64,000 nt of DNA from an uncultured Clostridium sp. (lineage in GTDB: Bacteria > Bacillota > Clostridia > Clostridiales > Clostridiaceae): the NCBI GenBank assembly GCA_900539375.1, contig UQBY01000011.1, forward strand, positions 1-64,000. Reading direction: 5' to 3'. A model generated the notes under the pieces. That model did no database searches and was not told the DNA's origin. It saw nothing but the letters and a program-made list of their open reading frames with translations. The position numbers were made by a program, and so were the translations under genes. Below, one piece after another: positions 23,388-31,660 of the stretch; position 1 is the stretch's first letter; the number at the start of each line of letters is the position of its first letter.

Positions 23388-23424
23388 AAAAAATTGCCAA
23401 GTTAAAAGGACTTAGCAATTTTTT
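23388..23424 (-). terminator. Terminator of efp
   Basis: On the - strand AAATTGCTAAGT pairs with ACTTGGCAATTT (one mismatch) and is followed by TTTTTT. It separates efp from the zinc-ribbon gene. Confidence 0.8.
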
Positions 23425-23436
23425 AAATAATTAATA

Positions 23437-23994
23437 TTAAACTCTTTCCATATATTCGCCAGTTCTTGTATCTATTCTTATAGTGTCTCCTTCATTAACG
23501 AACATTGGAACATTAACTACTGCACCAGTTTCAACTGTAGCTGGCTTTAATGCATTTGTAGCTGTATTTCCTTTAACACCTGGTTCACAATGAGTTATTT
23601 GTAATTCAACAAAGTTTGGAGCTTCAACTGAGAATGCTTCTCCCTTGTAGAACTTAATAATTGCAAACATATTTTCCTTTAAGAACTTTATAGCATCTTC
23701 AACCTTTTCATAGTTTAGTGGAATTTGTTCATAAGTTTCTTGATCCATGAAGTAATATAATTCTCCATCTGAATAAAGATATTGCATTTCCTTTCTTTCT
23801 ATGACAGCTTCTTGGAACTTAGCTGTTGGGTTGAAAGTTGTATCTGTAACTCCTCCAGATATAACGTTTCTTAATTTAGTTCTTACAAAGGCTGCTCCTT
23901 TACCTGGCTTTACGTGAAGGAAGTCAATTACTGTATATACATTTCCTTCATGTTCAAAAGTAGTTCCTTTTCTTAAATCTCCTGCTGATATCAT
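23437..23994 (-). CDS. efp: Elongation factor P
   Basis: The 185-residue protein is a full-length EF-P with KOW-like domain I and two OB domains. The tip loop HVKPGKGAAFVRTK contains the conserved Lys that carries modification in other bacteria. The C-terminus GDTIRIDTRTGEYMERV is canonical. EF-P rescues ribosomes stalled at consecutive prolines. ATG 23994 has only a weak site (GGAAT), and a long leader stretches upstream to a promoter at 24394-24422. Confidence 0.97.
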   Translation of the reverse strand: MISAGDLRKGTTFEHEGNVYTVIDFLHVKPGKGAAFVRTKLRNVISGGVTDTTFNPTAKFQEAVIERKEMQYLYSDGELYYFMDQETYEQIPLNYEKVEDAIKFLKENMFAIIKFYKGEAFSVEAPNFVELQITHCEPGVKGNTATNALKPATVETGAVVNVPMFVNEGDTIRIDTRTGEYMERV

Positions 23995-24387
23995 TTAATT
24001 ATTCCGTTGCCAATAATCTATAAATATATATATCTTGTTTCATTCCTTGTTCTACAAGTTCAATTTTGAAAACTATAAATAGCAATCTATTTTGTTTGAT
24101 ACAACTCTTTGAAGGCTTAAATTCGGATACAACACATCCTACATATATAGGTTTTCTTTTTAGTTGAAACTTCCTATATTACTTGTTTTGCTTGGTTTTC
24201 GCACCTCAATGAAATGAGGTTAAACATTTATATTTTTATAGAACTGACAACTCCCTCCTTTTTTAATATATTTTTATAGTATTTTGCAAATTATTTTTTT
24301 ACAGTAAATAACCTCCAAAATTCATAAGTTTTATAAAATATCTCTTTAAATTATAGATATTTTTTATTATTTATTTTAAACTACAAC
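23995..24387 (-). promoter_or_regulatory. Long, structured 5' leader of efp
   Basis: About 390 nt separate the predicted transcription start from the efp ATG. The leader can form small hairpins, including ACCTCA-TTTCAT-TGAGGT (near 24200-24217), CCTA-TATATG-TAGG and GGAT-GTGTTGT-ATCC (near 24125-24155). It contains a strong AAGGAGGGA (near 24255) followed by TTG and a stop four codons later. An open frame of 58 codons ends 4 nt before efp but has no start codon. No known riboswitch signature was found. Confidence 0.45.
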
Positions 24388-24393
24388 AATTTT

Positions 24394-24422
24394 ATTGTAT
24401 CAGATGAATACTAAAAAATCAA
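24394..24422 (-). promoter_or_regulatory. Predicted efp promoter
   Basis: TTGATT (24422-24417), 17 nt and TACAAT (24399-24394) on the - strand, just downstream of the last pilus gene. Good sigma-A match. Confidence 0.6.
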
Positions 24423-24452
24423 ATAATAAAATTTAATATTACTTATTTCTAT

Positions 24453-24815
24453 TTATTTTGCACATTGAAGTTTAAAAATACCACTAATATTATTTTCTTC
24501 TAATTTTATATTATAGTCTACTATTTTAAAATTATTTAGCTTGCTAATTGTTTCTATAAATTCCTTTTTATTTTCAACTATTTTTATATTTACCTCATAA
24601 TTTTCCACTTTATCATCTATGCTTATTAAATTTATTGAAGGATTTTTCTCAAAATCATTTAATATATCAATTATTGTAATTAAATTTTCTTTATTAATTT
24701 GTTCTTTTTCTTCTATTTCATCTTTAGTTGTAACCTTTTTTTCTTTGTTATAAATTACAAAACATTCTAAAACTATTATTATTAAAAATACTACAGCTAA
24801 GATTTTCTTTTTCAT
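24453..24815 (-). CDS. PilO-like pilus assembly protein
   Basis: About 120 residues with one N-terminal membrane helix (ILAVVFLIIIVLECFVIY) after basic residues, a linker and a small periplasm-side-like alpha/beta domain (YEVNIKIVENKKEFIETI). It is the last gene after PilM- and PilN-like genes, the position of PilO, whose dimer links the cytoplasmic PilM ring to the pilus machine. ATG 24815 has AAAAGGA 6 nt upstream; ATG 24821 is too close to that site. The role is inferred from topology and order. Confidence 0.6.
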   Translation of the reverse strand: MKKKILAVVFLIIIVLECFVIYNKEKKVTTKDEIEEKEQINKENLITIIDILNDFEKNPSINLISIDDKVENYEVNIKIVENKKEFIETISKLNNFKIVDYNIKLEENNISGIFKLQCAK

Positions 24816-24817
24816 TT

Positions 24818-25210
24818 TCATTCCTTTTGAACTCTTATAGTATATCCTCCATCTTCTATTTTTTCAAAAAACATTATTTTTAATTCATTATCTTTATTTA
24901 TTTCATTAAGTATATTTTTATTATCTATTTTAAAATTTCCTACATTTCCTTTTATATCTCCTGTTATACCTTCATCATAAATTTGAAGCCATGAAATTAT
25001 ATTTTCAATTTCATTTTCATATTCATTTGTGTTAATTTCTTTTGTAGCAATCTCTTTATCTTCATTTAATAAAGCTTTTATTGTAAATGGAAATAATATA
25101 AGAATTAAAACAAGAAGAATTTTTATTCCTTTATTATCTTCATTTTCTTTTTCTAAATTTTTTTTAGTAAAATATTCGTAAGGTAAAAAATCTTTTGTTG
25201 AAAATATCAC
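24818..25210 (-). CDS. PilN-like pilus assembly protein
   Basis: 130 residues: a short cytoplasmic start (MIFSTKDFLPYEYF, compare the NLLP motif of PilN), one membrane helix near 32-48 and an extracytoplasmic domain. GTG 25210 follows GAGGAGG. It overlaps the PilM-like gene by 47 nt and the PilO-like gene by a few bases. PilN binds PilM through its N-terminal peptide. Confidence 0.6.
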   Translation of the reverse strand: MIFSTKDFLPYEYFTKKNLEKENEDNKGIKILLVLILILFPFTIKALLNEDKEIATKEINTNEYENEIENIISWLQIYDEGITGDIKGNVGNFKIDNKNILNEINKDNELKIMFFEKIEDGGYTIRVQKE

Positions 25211-25799
25211 TTTCTTTTACCTCCTCTTCAATTACATAATATTTATTATTTTTATTAAGGATTTTTAAATCTATATTTTTTCCTATATATATTATTTCTT
25301 CATTATTAAGTTCCATTAGTTTATCATTTATAAAATTAATATTTTCTCCTATGTATGAATTTATAATAATATTTTCCTCACATGTTAAAAGATAATAAGT
25401 TTTAAAAATATAAATAAGTGCTGTCCATGTAGACTTTTTTATAAGCTTTTTTAACTTATCTTTTATAATAAATTGTATTGGTGTTACTTTAATATTTTTT
25501 GCCTGTCTACACAATTTATTTACTCTATTTCCTGCTTTAATAACATATATTATTGCCTTTTTTCTAATTATAATAGTATGAAATAAATAATCCTCATCTT
25601 CTCCAAAGGATTCAGCTATAAACTTATTAATTTTTTCATAGTTTTCTTTATCATTTAAATAAAGTGTTTTTATAAATAATTCTTCATTTATAATTATAAT
25701 ATTTCTATTTTTACAATTAATTTTTAAATCATCATAAATAGAAAATTCTTTTTCCTTTATTATAAATTCATCCTTATTTAATACAATATTTTTATAAAT
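25164..25799 (-). CDS. PilM/GspL-like protein with apparent AUU start
   Basis: The frame is open for 211 codons from 25799 to the stop at 25164, but no ATG, GTG or TTG occurs before TTG 25514, which would remove about 95 residues. The only start with a ribosome site is ATT 25799, exactly 6 nt after AGGAGGG. The N-terminal half has short beta strands (IIIINEELFIKTLYL) and a helix region, and the C-terminal half continues through VTPIQFIIKD, a motif seen in PilM/GspL relatives. It lies directly before PilN- and PilO-like genes, supporting a cytoplasmic PilM role. Confidence 0.6.
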   Translation of the reverse strand: MYKNIVLNKDEFIIKEKEFSIYDDLKINCKNRNIIIINEELFIKTLYLNDKENYEKINKFIAESFGEDEDYLFHTIIIRKKAIIYVIKAGNRVNKLCRQAKNIKVTPIQFIIKDKLKKLIKKSTWTALIYIFKTYYLLTCEENIIINSYIGENINFINDKLMELNNEEIIYIGKNIDLKILNKNNKYYVIEEEVKESDIFNKRFFTLRIFY

Positions 25800-25810
25800 A
25801 AAAATCCCTC

Positions 25811-26194
25811 CTACTTTGAAAAATAAGGATACAAAATATAATTGTCCTCTTCTTTTTTATAATTTAATTTCATTTTGTATTCACTATTATTATTAGGAAT
25901 TAAATAAAAACAGTTTTCCTCTTCATTAAATAAAAGTTTAAAATTTGTTGTAACTTTCTTTTCTTTCTTTTTATTTATTACATATTTTATTTCATCTTGT
26001 TTTATATTTAAATTTGTTATAAGCTCATCAATGTTTTTAAAATAATTTATATTATCAACTACCTTTTTTTCTATTTTTATATTGTCTATATTATCAGATA
26101 TAATAGTAAACATAGAATCTATAATAAGAAATATTAATAAAAAGTAAAAAATTGTAGTTATTAATATAAATCCTCTCTTTCTATAAGGATACAA
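25811..26194 (-). CDS. Prepilin-like protein (PilX/GspK position)
   Basis: A short basic leader (YPYRKRGF) precedes a 20-residue hydrophobic helix (ILITTIFYFLLIFLIIDSMF), but the usual prepilin Glu5 is not evident. The rest is a Lys/Asn-rich globular domain. TTG 26194 has AAGGTGA at 8 nt; the GTG 26206 lies inside that site. In ordered minor pilin operons the fourth gene is PilX/GspK-like and often lacks Glu5. Confidence 0.6.
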   Translation of the reverse strand: MYPYRKRGFILITTIFYFLLIFLIIDSMFTIISDNIDNIKIEKKVVDNINYFKNIDELITNLNIKQDEIKYVINKKKEKKVTTNFKLLFNEEENCFYLIPNNNSEYKMKLNYKKEEDNYILYPYFSK

Positions 26195-26642
26195 TATATT
26201 CTTCACCTTCTTTTATTATCTTTATATAAAGTAAATTTCCTTTTTTATATACATAAAAGTTATTTATATTCTTTATAATAGTTTGCCTTCCTTTTATAAT
26301 AGAAACACTATTAAAATATTGTTCACTATACTCTACTATTAAATTACTATCTTTTTTATAAATTGATTGTACCCAATAAAAATCTTTAAATTTCTGATAT
26401 ATTAATAAAGAATTTTTCTTATTTTCCTTAAATACAACTCTAGAATCCATAACCATATCTTTTATTGCAACAAGGCCATTTTCTATAGAGTTTATAGTAC
26501 TATCTTTATTAATATTTTTATTAAAACTTTTATAAAAAACTATAAAAATATCTGAAAGAATTAAAATAATAGTTAAAGATACAGCTAAATAAATAATTAG
26601 TTCTATTAAAGTAAATCCCTTTTTCTTATTTTTAATATACAT
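26181..26642 (-). CDS. Prepilin-like protein (PilW/GspJ-like)
   Basis: The 153-residue product has a clean type III signal, KKKGFTLIELIIYLAVSL: Gly-Phe cleavage site, Glu5 and hydrophobic helix. A globular C-terminal domain follows with several aromatic strands. ATG 26642 overlaps the previous stop. It is expected to be a minor pseudopilin priming the pilus. Confidence 0.75.
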   Translation of the reverse strand: MYIKNKKKGFTLIELIIYLAVSLTIILILSDIFIVFYKSFNKNINKDSTINSIENGLVAIKDMVMDSRVVFKENKKNSLLIYQKFKDFYWVQSIYKKDSNLIVEYSEQYFNSVSIIKGRQTIIKNINNFYVYKKGNLLYIKIIKEGEEYIVSL

Positions 26643-27078
26643 AATCCATCCATTTGTCCTTTAACATAACATGCTCTATTTTCTTTATATAACCATTTAT
26701 ATTCAAATTTATTTCTATTTTTATTTTCATAAAGGTATCTTCTTCCTCTATAATATTAAGTTTTATAAAATTATTTTCTTCTAAAGTTTCATCCATATTA
26801 AATATATTTTTTTCTAACATTTTTTCTAAAAAGTTTTCTGAATAGTTTATTTTTATTTCTTTTGTTTGTAATTTATCTTTTATTTCTTCATAACTATTAT
26901 TATACTTTAACTCCTTTGAAACAGCTTCTAAGGATTCTTTAGCTTTAAAAAGTTTATATCTTTTTGAAGATAATAACTCAGCTTTACTTATTACCCCTGG
27001 TAAAACTGCTAAAAGTAAAGCTACTATTGAAAGTGATATAATAGCTTCTATTAAAAAACTTCCCTTTTTTCTTTTCAA
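26632..27078 (-). CDS. Prepilin-like protein (PilV/GspI-like)
   Basis: 148 residues beginning KRKKGSFLIEAIISLSIVALLL: a type III signal with Gly-Ser cleavage point and Glu5. The start is TTG 27078 after GAGGAGTAATT. The C-terminal domain is charged and compact. It belongs to the four-gene minor prepilin block. Confidence 0.72.
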   Translation of the reverse strand: MKRKKGSFLIEAIISLSIVALLLAVLPGVISKAELLSSKRYKLFKAKESLEAVSKELKYNNSYEEIKDKLQTKEIKINYSENFLEKMLEKNIFNMDETLEENNFIKLNIIEEEDTFMKIKIEINLNINGYIKKIEHVMLKDKWMDYVY

Positions 27079-27080
27079 AA

Positions 27081-27533
27081 TTACTCCTCTTTAATACTTA
27101 CTAAAAATGTTATTGGTGTTATTGAAATTTTGTATCTTTTATTATCTTTATTTTTTAAATAAATACTTTTAGATTGAATATTTCCATTACTTTCTATATT
27201 AAATCTAATTATTAATGGATATTTTTTATTTTTATTATCTATTTCCATAACTTTATCATATTTTCTTTTTCTTATATTCATATTTCCTGTTTCAAATAAT
27301 ATTTCTTCAGTATTTTCCTTTTCAATTATTACAAATCTACCAGAAACATTATTATTCATACAATAAGTTCTTCCATAACTTATAGTGTCTTCTATTTCAT
27401 ATAAAAATTCCTTTGTTTTTATTTTATTTTTAGTTTCTAAAAAACTATTTAAACTCATAAAACTAAAAGATGAAATAAGAAGAATAAGACTTAATGTAAC
27501 TATAAGTTCAACTAATGTAAATCCTTTTTTCAT
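27081..27533 (-). CDS. Prepilin-like protein (GspH/FimT-like)
   Basis: 150 residues starting MKKGFTLVELIVTLSLILLI, the canonical prepilin signal. Residues 40-55 hold a helix (FLYEIEDTISYGRTYC) like the GspH/FimT family, then a beta-rich region. It begins 2 nt after the PilC stop. It is the first of the prepilins; whether it is the major pilin is unclear. Confidence 0.75.
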   Translation of the reverse strand: MKKGFTLVELIVTLSLILLISSFSFMSLNSFLETKNKIKTKEFLYEIEDTISYGRTYCMNNNVSGRFVIIEKENTEEILFETGNMNIRKRKYDKVMEIDNKNKKYPLIIRFNIESNGNIQSKSIYLKNKDNKRYKISITPITFLVSIKEE

Positions 27534-27535
27534 AA

Positions 27536-28561
27536 TTAACCTACTTTATATAAAATATCTATTAGTGGTAGTAAAAAATATCCTATAAATGAAGTTATAA
27601 TAAGTGCCATAAAAAGAAGCATTATTGGTTGAAAAAATACTAGACTTTTTTCTATATTTCTATAGGTATTTTTCTCTAAGCTTTTTTCAAGAACATATAA
27701 TCTTTCCTCCATGGAGCCACTATCTTCCCCAAGCTTTATCATTGACAATGAATATTTAGATATAAATTTACAATTTTTTAGAGAGTCATTAAGTTCTTTT
27801 CCATTAAAAATATCCTTTTTTACTCTTTCTAACTCATTTTTAAAAATTCCAAATTCCATAGAATTAGTGCATAAATCTAAGCCATAATTTAAAGATACTC
27901 CACTTTCTGTAATTACTGATAACATTAATATAAATATATATTCTATTACTTGTCTTATAATTTTAAACTTCATAAAAATATTAAAAAAGTTTATTTTATT
28001 TTTTATCATTTTAGCTATAATAATTCCTGCTACTAAAAAGCAAAAACAAAATATTAAGGATATAAAAATATGTTCTTTTACATACTTTTGAAATAAATAG
28101 ATATTAGTTATTCTTTTAGGTATTTCACTACCTAAATTACTTAATGAATTATAAAATATTGGTAAAATAATAAATATTAATGAAAATAGTAATATTATAA
28201 GAGCAAATAATATAATAATAGGATAAACTAATGAATCCTTAATTTTTTTTATTATTTCATATCTCTTTTTATAATAATTACCTAAAGCTTCTAATACTTT
28301 ATGAATTTTCCCACTATTTTCTCCTAAGCCTACAATACTTAAGAAAAATTCAGGGTAAAGTTCTTTATAATGAGAAAAAGCTTCTTTAATTGTTTCTCCC
28401 TTAGAAAGATAATATTCTATATTTTTTATGCTATTTTTATATTTTATATCTAAAGGAATATCTTCTAAAAGGGTTACTGCCATTGAAATATCTATACCAT
28501 CTTTATATAATGAGCTTAAATTTTCACATATAATACTTAAACTTTTATAACTTTTCTTCAT
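27536..28561 (-). CDS. pilC: PilC/GspF-type inner membrane platform protein
   Basis: The 341-residue protein has two T2SSF domains, each of helices with patterns LLxxGI and LGENSGK (near 75) and LGEDSGSM (near 277). Three membrane segments lie near 112-135, 160-185 and 312-335. It forms the membrane platform turned by the PilB ATPase. Its start overlaps the pilB stop by 17 nt. Confidence 0.88.
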   Translation of the reverse strand: MKKSYKSLSIICENLSSLYKDGIDISMAVTLLEDIPLDIKYKNSIKNIEYYLSKGETIKEAFSHYKELYPEFFLSIVGLGENSGKIHKVLEALGNYYKKRYEIIKKIKDSLVYPIIILFALIILLFSLIFIILPIFYNSLSNLGSEIPKRITNIYLFQKYVKEHIFISLIFCFCFLVAGIIIAKMIKNKINFFNIFMKFKIIRQVIEYIFILMLSVITESGVSLNYGLDLCTNSMEFGIFKNELERVKKDIFNGKELNDSLKNCKFISKYSLSMIKLGEDSGSMEERLYVLEKSLEKNTYRNIEKSLVFFQPIMLLFMALIITSFIGYFLLPLIDILYKVG

Positions 28562-29906
28562 TTAACTCTTCTCCTTCTAAAAAGTCTAAGTAATCATAAT
28601 AATCTATTTGTCCCTTTTCAAGAAGTTTTTCTAATATTTCTATCATTTCATAATTAGATAAAATATTTGTATTTTCATGTATAGATAATATTTTTTCATG
28701 TTTATCTTTTCCTATATAATATACTGCTGATACTAAAGTTCTTCCTATATAACCAGAATTATTACATTTACTGCAGCCACATTTTTTATATAATTTATAT
28801 TTTCTTTTACTATATTCTTCAATTTCTTTTTTACAATCTTCACATAATATTTTTATAAGTCTTTGAGAAATTATGCCTACTAATGCATCTTTAATTAAAT
28901 ACCCCTTACAGCCCATTTCTTCAAGCCTTAAAATAACTTCTCTAGGAGATTTAGTATGAATAGTTGAATATACCTTATGACCTGTTATTGCTGCTCTAAC
29001 AGCCATTTTAGCTGTTATTTCATCCCTTATTTCTCCTACCATAATTACATCGGGGTCTTGTCTTAGGATGCTCCTTAAACCTGATTCAAAGGTTATTCCA
29101 ATCTTTTCATTTAAATTTATTTGATTTAATCCATCCATAGCTACCTCAATTGGGTCTTCTAAAGTTTCTATGTTTATATTCTCATTTTTTATTTTATTTA
29201 AAATAGAATATAAGGTTGTAGATTTACCACTACCTGTTGGTCCATTAACAATAACAAGACCATTTTTTAACTTTACTATTTTATTTATTATGTTTTGTTG
29301 CTTTTTTGAAAAATTTAATTTCTCTAAAGAGGATAAATACTTATCATTATAAAGTATTCTTATTACTATTTTTTCTCCTTTTACTACTGGTATTGTAGAT
29401 ACTCTGCAATTATAGGTTTTATTATTATGTTTTATAAAAAGTTTTCCATCTTGAGGTCTTCTTTTTTCTGTTATATCTAAATTAGCCTTTATTTTTAATC
29501 TTGAAGCTATTTTTAAATATTCGTTAAATTTAATTTTTCTAATTAATATAAGCTCTCCATTTATTCTAAATCTTATATTTACAGTATCTTTAATAGGTTC
29601 AAAATGTATATCTGAGGCTTTATCTTTAATAGCATCTTTAAATATATCTTCTTCTAAAGTATCCTCTTTAAAATCAAGAATTAAATTCATCATATTACTT
29701 AAATCATTTTCTTGAACTTTTATATACTTAATTTTTTTACTAAAAAGAAAATTTAAAAAATCTTCTCCCTCTTGTTCTTCCTTACTTGTTGCAACATATA
29801 CTATTCCTTCCATTTCTTTAATAGGAAGAATTTTTAATCTTTTAGCTTCTGATAATGAAATTTTTCTTGCTAAGTTTATATCTATATCTTCAATTAAATT
29901 AGTCAT
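28545..29906 (-). CDS. pilB: PilB/GspE-type assembly ATPase
   Basis: 453 residues. The N-terminal 85 residues are a short MshEN-like domain (LARKISLSEAKRLKILPI). The catalytic core has Walker A GPTGSGKST near 224-232, an Asp box, Walker B DPDVIMVGEIRD near 286-297, His box and a zinc knuckle formed by CEDC and CGCSKC near 357-378. This powers pilus or pseudopilus extension. Shorter than many PilB proteins, closer to ComGA/GspE. First gene of a nine-gene operon; ribosome site GGTGG is distant. Confidence 0.9.
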   Translation of the reverse strand: MTNLIEDIDINLARKISLSEAKRLKILPIKEMEGIVYVATSKEEQEGEDFLNFLFSKKIKYIKVQENDLSNMMNLILDFKEDTLEEDIFKDAIKDKASDIHFEPIKDTVNIRFRINGELILIRKIKFNEYLKIASRLKIKANLDITEKRRPQDGKLFIKHNNKTYNCRVSTIPVVKGEKIVIRILYNDKYLSSLEKLNFSKKQQNIINKIVKLKNGLVIVNGPTGSGKSTTLYSILNKIKNENINIETLEDPIEVAMDGLNQINLNEKIGITFESGLRSILRQDPDVIMVGEIRDEITAKMAVRAAITGHKVYSTIHTKSPREVILRLEEMGCKGYLIKDALVGIISQRLIKILCEDCKKEIEEYSKRKYKLYKKCGCSKCNNSGYIGRTLVSAVYYIGKDKHEKILSIHENTNILSNYEMIEILEKLLEKGQIDYYDYLDFLEGEELNEEKL

Positions 29907-30011
29907 AAATTCTAGTTAACCACCCTTAAAATATTTTATTATTGTTAAATTTACCCTTTTCATTAATTCTTTTTAAATTATTGACTTAAATTTTAAATTT
30001 TATACATTCAT

Positions 30012-30039
30012 TTGATTTTATTTTTCATATTGATATAAT
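30012..30039 (+). promoter_or_regulatory. Predicted promoter of the M56 peptidase gene
   Basis: TTGATT (30012-30017), 16 nt and TATAAT (30034-30039), 35 nt upstream of the start codon. The divergent pilus operon starts on the other strand. Confidence 0.55.
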
Positions 30040-30073
30040 AAATAATAGATTTTATTTTTTATTAGGGGGATTT

Positions 30074-31360
30074 ATGTTTACAGTTAATTTTTATGGTTGT
30101 ATAAAAAATTCTATTTTTGGAGCTTTTATTATATTAGTAATTTTACTTTTAAAGAAATCTCTATTTAAAAGATTTTCAAATAAATTTAATTACTTTATAT
30201 GGATTCCATTATTAGTATGTATTATGTTTCCAATAAAAGTTAACATTGCAGAAAATTCTATTCCAAAATCAATTTCTAATTTAAAATCCTTTGATTTAAA
30301 TTTGCCAGCTACTAAAATTCATAATGAATATAATTTTTTAAGTAATTTTTCATATTATAAAGATACATTACTTTATATACATCTAGGAATATCTATGATT
30401 ATTTTCTTATACTATATTTTAAAATTTATATATGATAGAAAAGAACTTAATATATACTCTTATAAAGTAAAAAATGAACATATTAATAAAATTTATAATA
30501 ATGTAGCTGAGGAATTAAATATAAAAAAAAGACTTCCTTTAAGAGTCTCTGATTGTATATCTACACCTATTAATGTAGGTGTAATACACTCTAATATTAT
30601 AATTCCAAATATTAATTATTCTGATAAAGAACTTGAATTAATTTTTAGACATGAATTTATTCATGGAAAAAGACATGATTTTTTCACAAAAACCTTTACT
30701 CAATTAGTAGTATCTTTTAATTGGTTTAATCCTTTATTTTATATTATGAAAAAAGATATTTTTAATTTTTGTGAATTATCCTGTGATGAAGCTGTAATTA
30801 AACTTTCCAATAAACAAGACATAAAAGTTTATGGAAATATGTTAATAAAAACAAGTGGGAATATGTATAAAAGAGATGTTTCTTTATTATCTACTTTAAC
30901 TAATTCTTCCCTTATAAAAACTAGAATATACTCTATTGCAGATGAAAATAAAAAATCAAGTGGGAATATTTCTCTTTTTGTATTTTCTTTATTATTTTTT
31001 ATTATTTTTCTAACCATTAACATAAAATTTTACTCTATACCAAATATTGTAGATTCTTCTTATTTTAATATTTCTGAAAACAATTATACTGATGAAGATG
31101 CTAATATTAATGGAAATGATAATTTAGCTTTAAATACTGAAAGTGATGAAGTTTTAAACTATAAATATGAAGATTATGTTTTTAATTTTATAGGTGTTTC
31201 TTTACAAAATAAAGATATTGATAGTTTAAAAAGTTTTTTAAATGACAATAATATTAATTATGATACTTCTAATGATTATCTTATTGTTAATAATGAATAT
31301 ATTTTACTTAAATTAAATCTTTCTAATCTAGATAATTATATTTTATATCAAAAAAAATAG
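30074..31360 (+). CDS. M56-family (BlaR1/MecR1-like) membrane peptidase
   Basis: The 428-residue protein has N-terminal membrane helices (near 10-30, 38-55, 100-116), a cytoplasmic zinc-peptidase domain with HEFIH at 193-197 and ELSCDEAVI near 233-241, then a further membrane helix near 300-316. In BlaR1 the extracellular C-terminus is a penicillin-binding sensor; here it is only about 110 residues, acidic and Asn-rich, with no penicillin-binding motif. There is no BlaI-like repressor gene next to it, so the signal and target are unknown. ATG 30074 follows GGGGG. Confidence 0.8.
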   Translation: MFTVNFYGCIKNSIFGAFIILVILLLKKSLFKRFSNKFNYFIWIPLLVCIMFPIKVNIAENSIPKSISNLKSFDLNLPATKIHNEYNFLSNFSYYKDTLLYIHLGISMIIFLYYILKFIYDRKELNIYSYKVKNEHINKIYNNVAEELNIKKRLPLRVSDCISTPINVGVIHSNIIIPNINYSDKELELIFRHEFIHGKRHDFFTKTFTQLVVSFNWFNPLFYIMKKDIFNFCELSCDEAVIKLSNKQDIKVYGNMLIKTSGNMYKRDVSLLSTLTNSSLIKTRIYSIADENKKSSGNISLFVFSLLFFIIFLTINIKFYSIPNIVDSSYFNISENNYTDEDANINGNDNLALNTESDEVLNYKYEDYVFNFIGVSLQNKDIDSLKSFLNDNNINYDTSNDYLIVNNEYILLKLNLSNLDNYILYQKK

Positions 31361-31384
31361 GGAAATTAATCCCTATTTTTTTAT
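31352..31384. terminator. Bidirectional terminator
   Basis: AATAGGGA and TCCCTATT pair around an ATTAA-type loop, with A- and T-tracts on both sides. It serves the converging M56 peptidase gene and the 91-residue gene. Confidence 0.8.
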
Positions 31385-31660
31385 TTATTCTTCTTCAAAG
31401 CCATACATTAACATATATAACTTTCTTGGTTCTATACCTAATAAATCTAATTTATTTAATCCACTTACTTTAATTAAAATTAAGTTATCATGGCTTAAGG
31501 TTTTTAAATTTTTAAACATATTCTTAAACTCCTGAAAGCTTATTGTTATATCTTTATTTTGTTCTAAAACCAAATTCCAATATTCTTCTCCTGTAAGATT
31601 TTTATATGCTGTAAGTGTTGCATTGTTCCATGCATATAATAATTTAGCAAAAGGCTGCAT
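31385..31660 (-). CDS. Small conserved-looking protein, unknown function
   Basis: A 91-residue soluble protein starting MQPFAKLLYAWNNATLTAY, with no motif I recognise. Its ATG overlaps the stop of the polyphosphate phosphotransferase gene (TAATG), so expression is coupled and a related role, perhaps in polyphosphate or nucleotide metabolism, is possible. Confidence 0.65.
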   Translation of the reverse strand: MQPFAKLLYAWNNATLTAYKNLTGEEYWNLVLEQNKDITISFQEFKNMFKNLKTLSHDNLILIKVSGLNKLDLLGIEPRKLYMLMYGFEEE

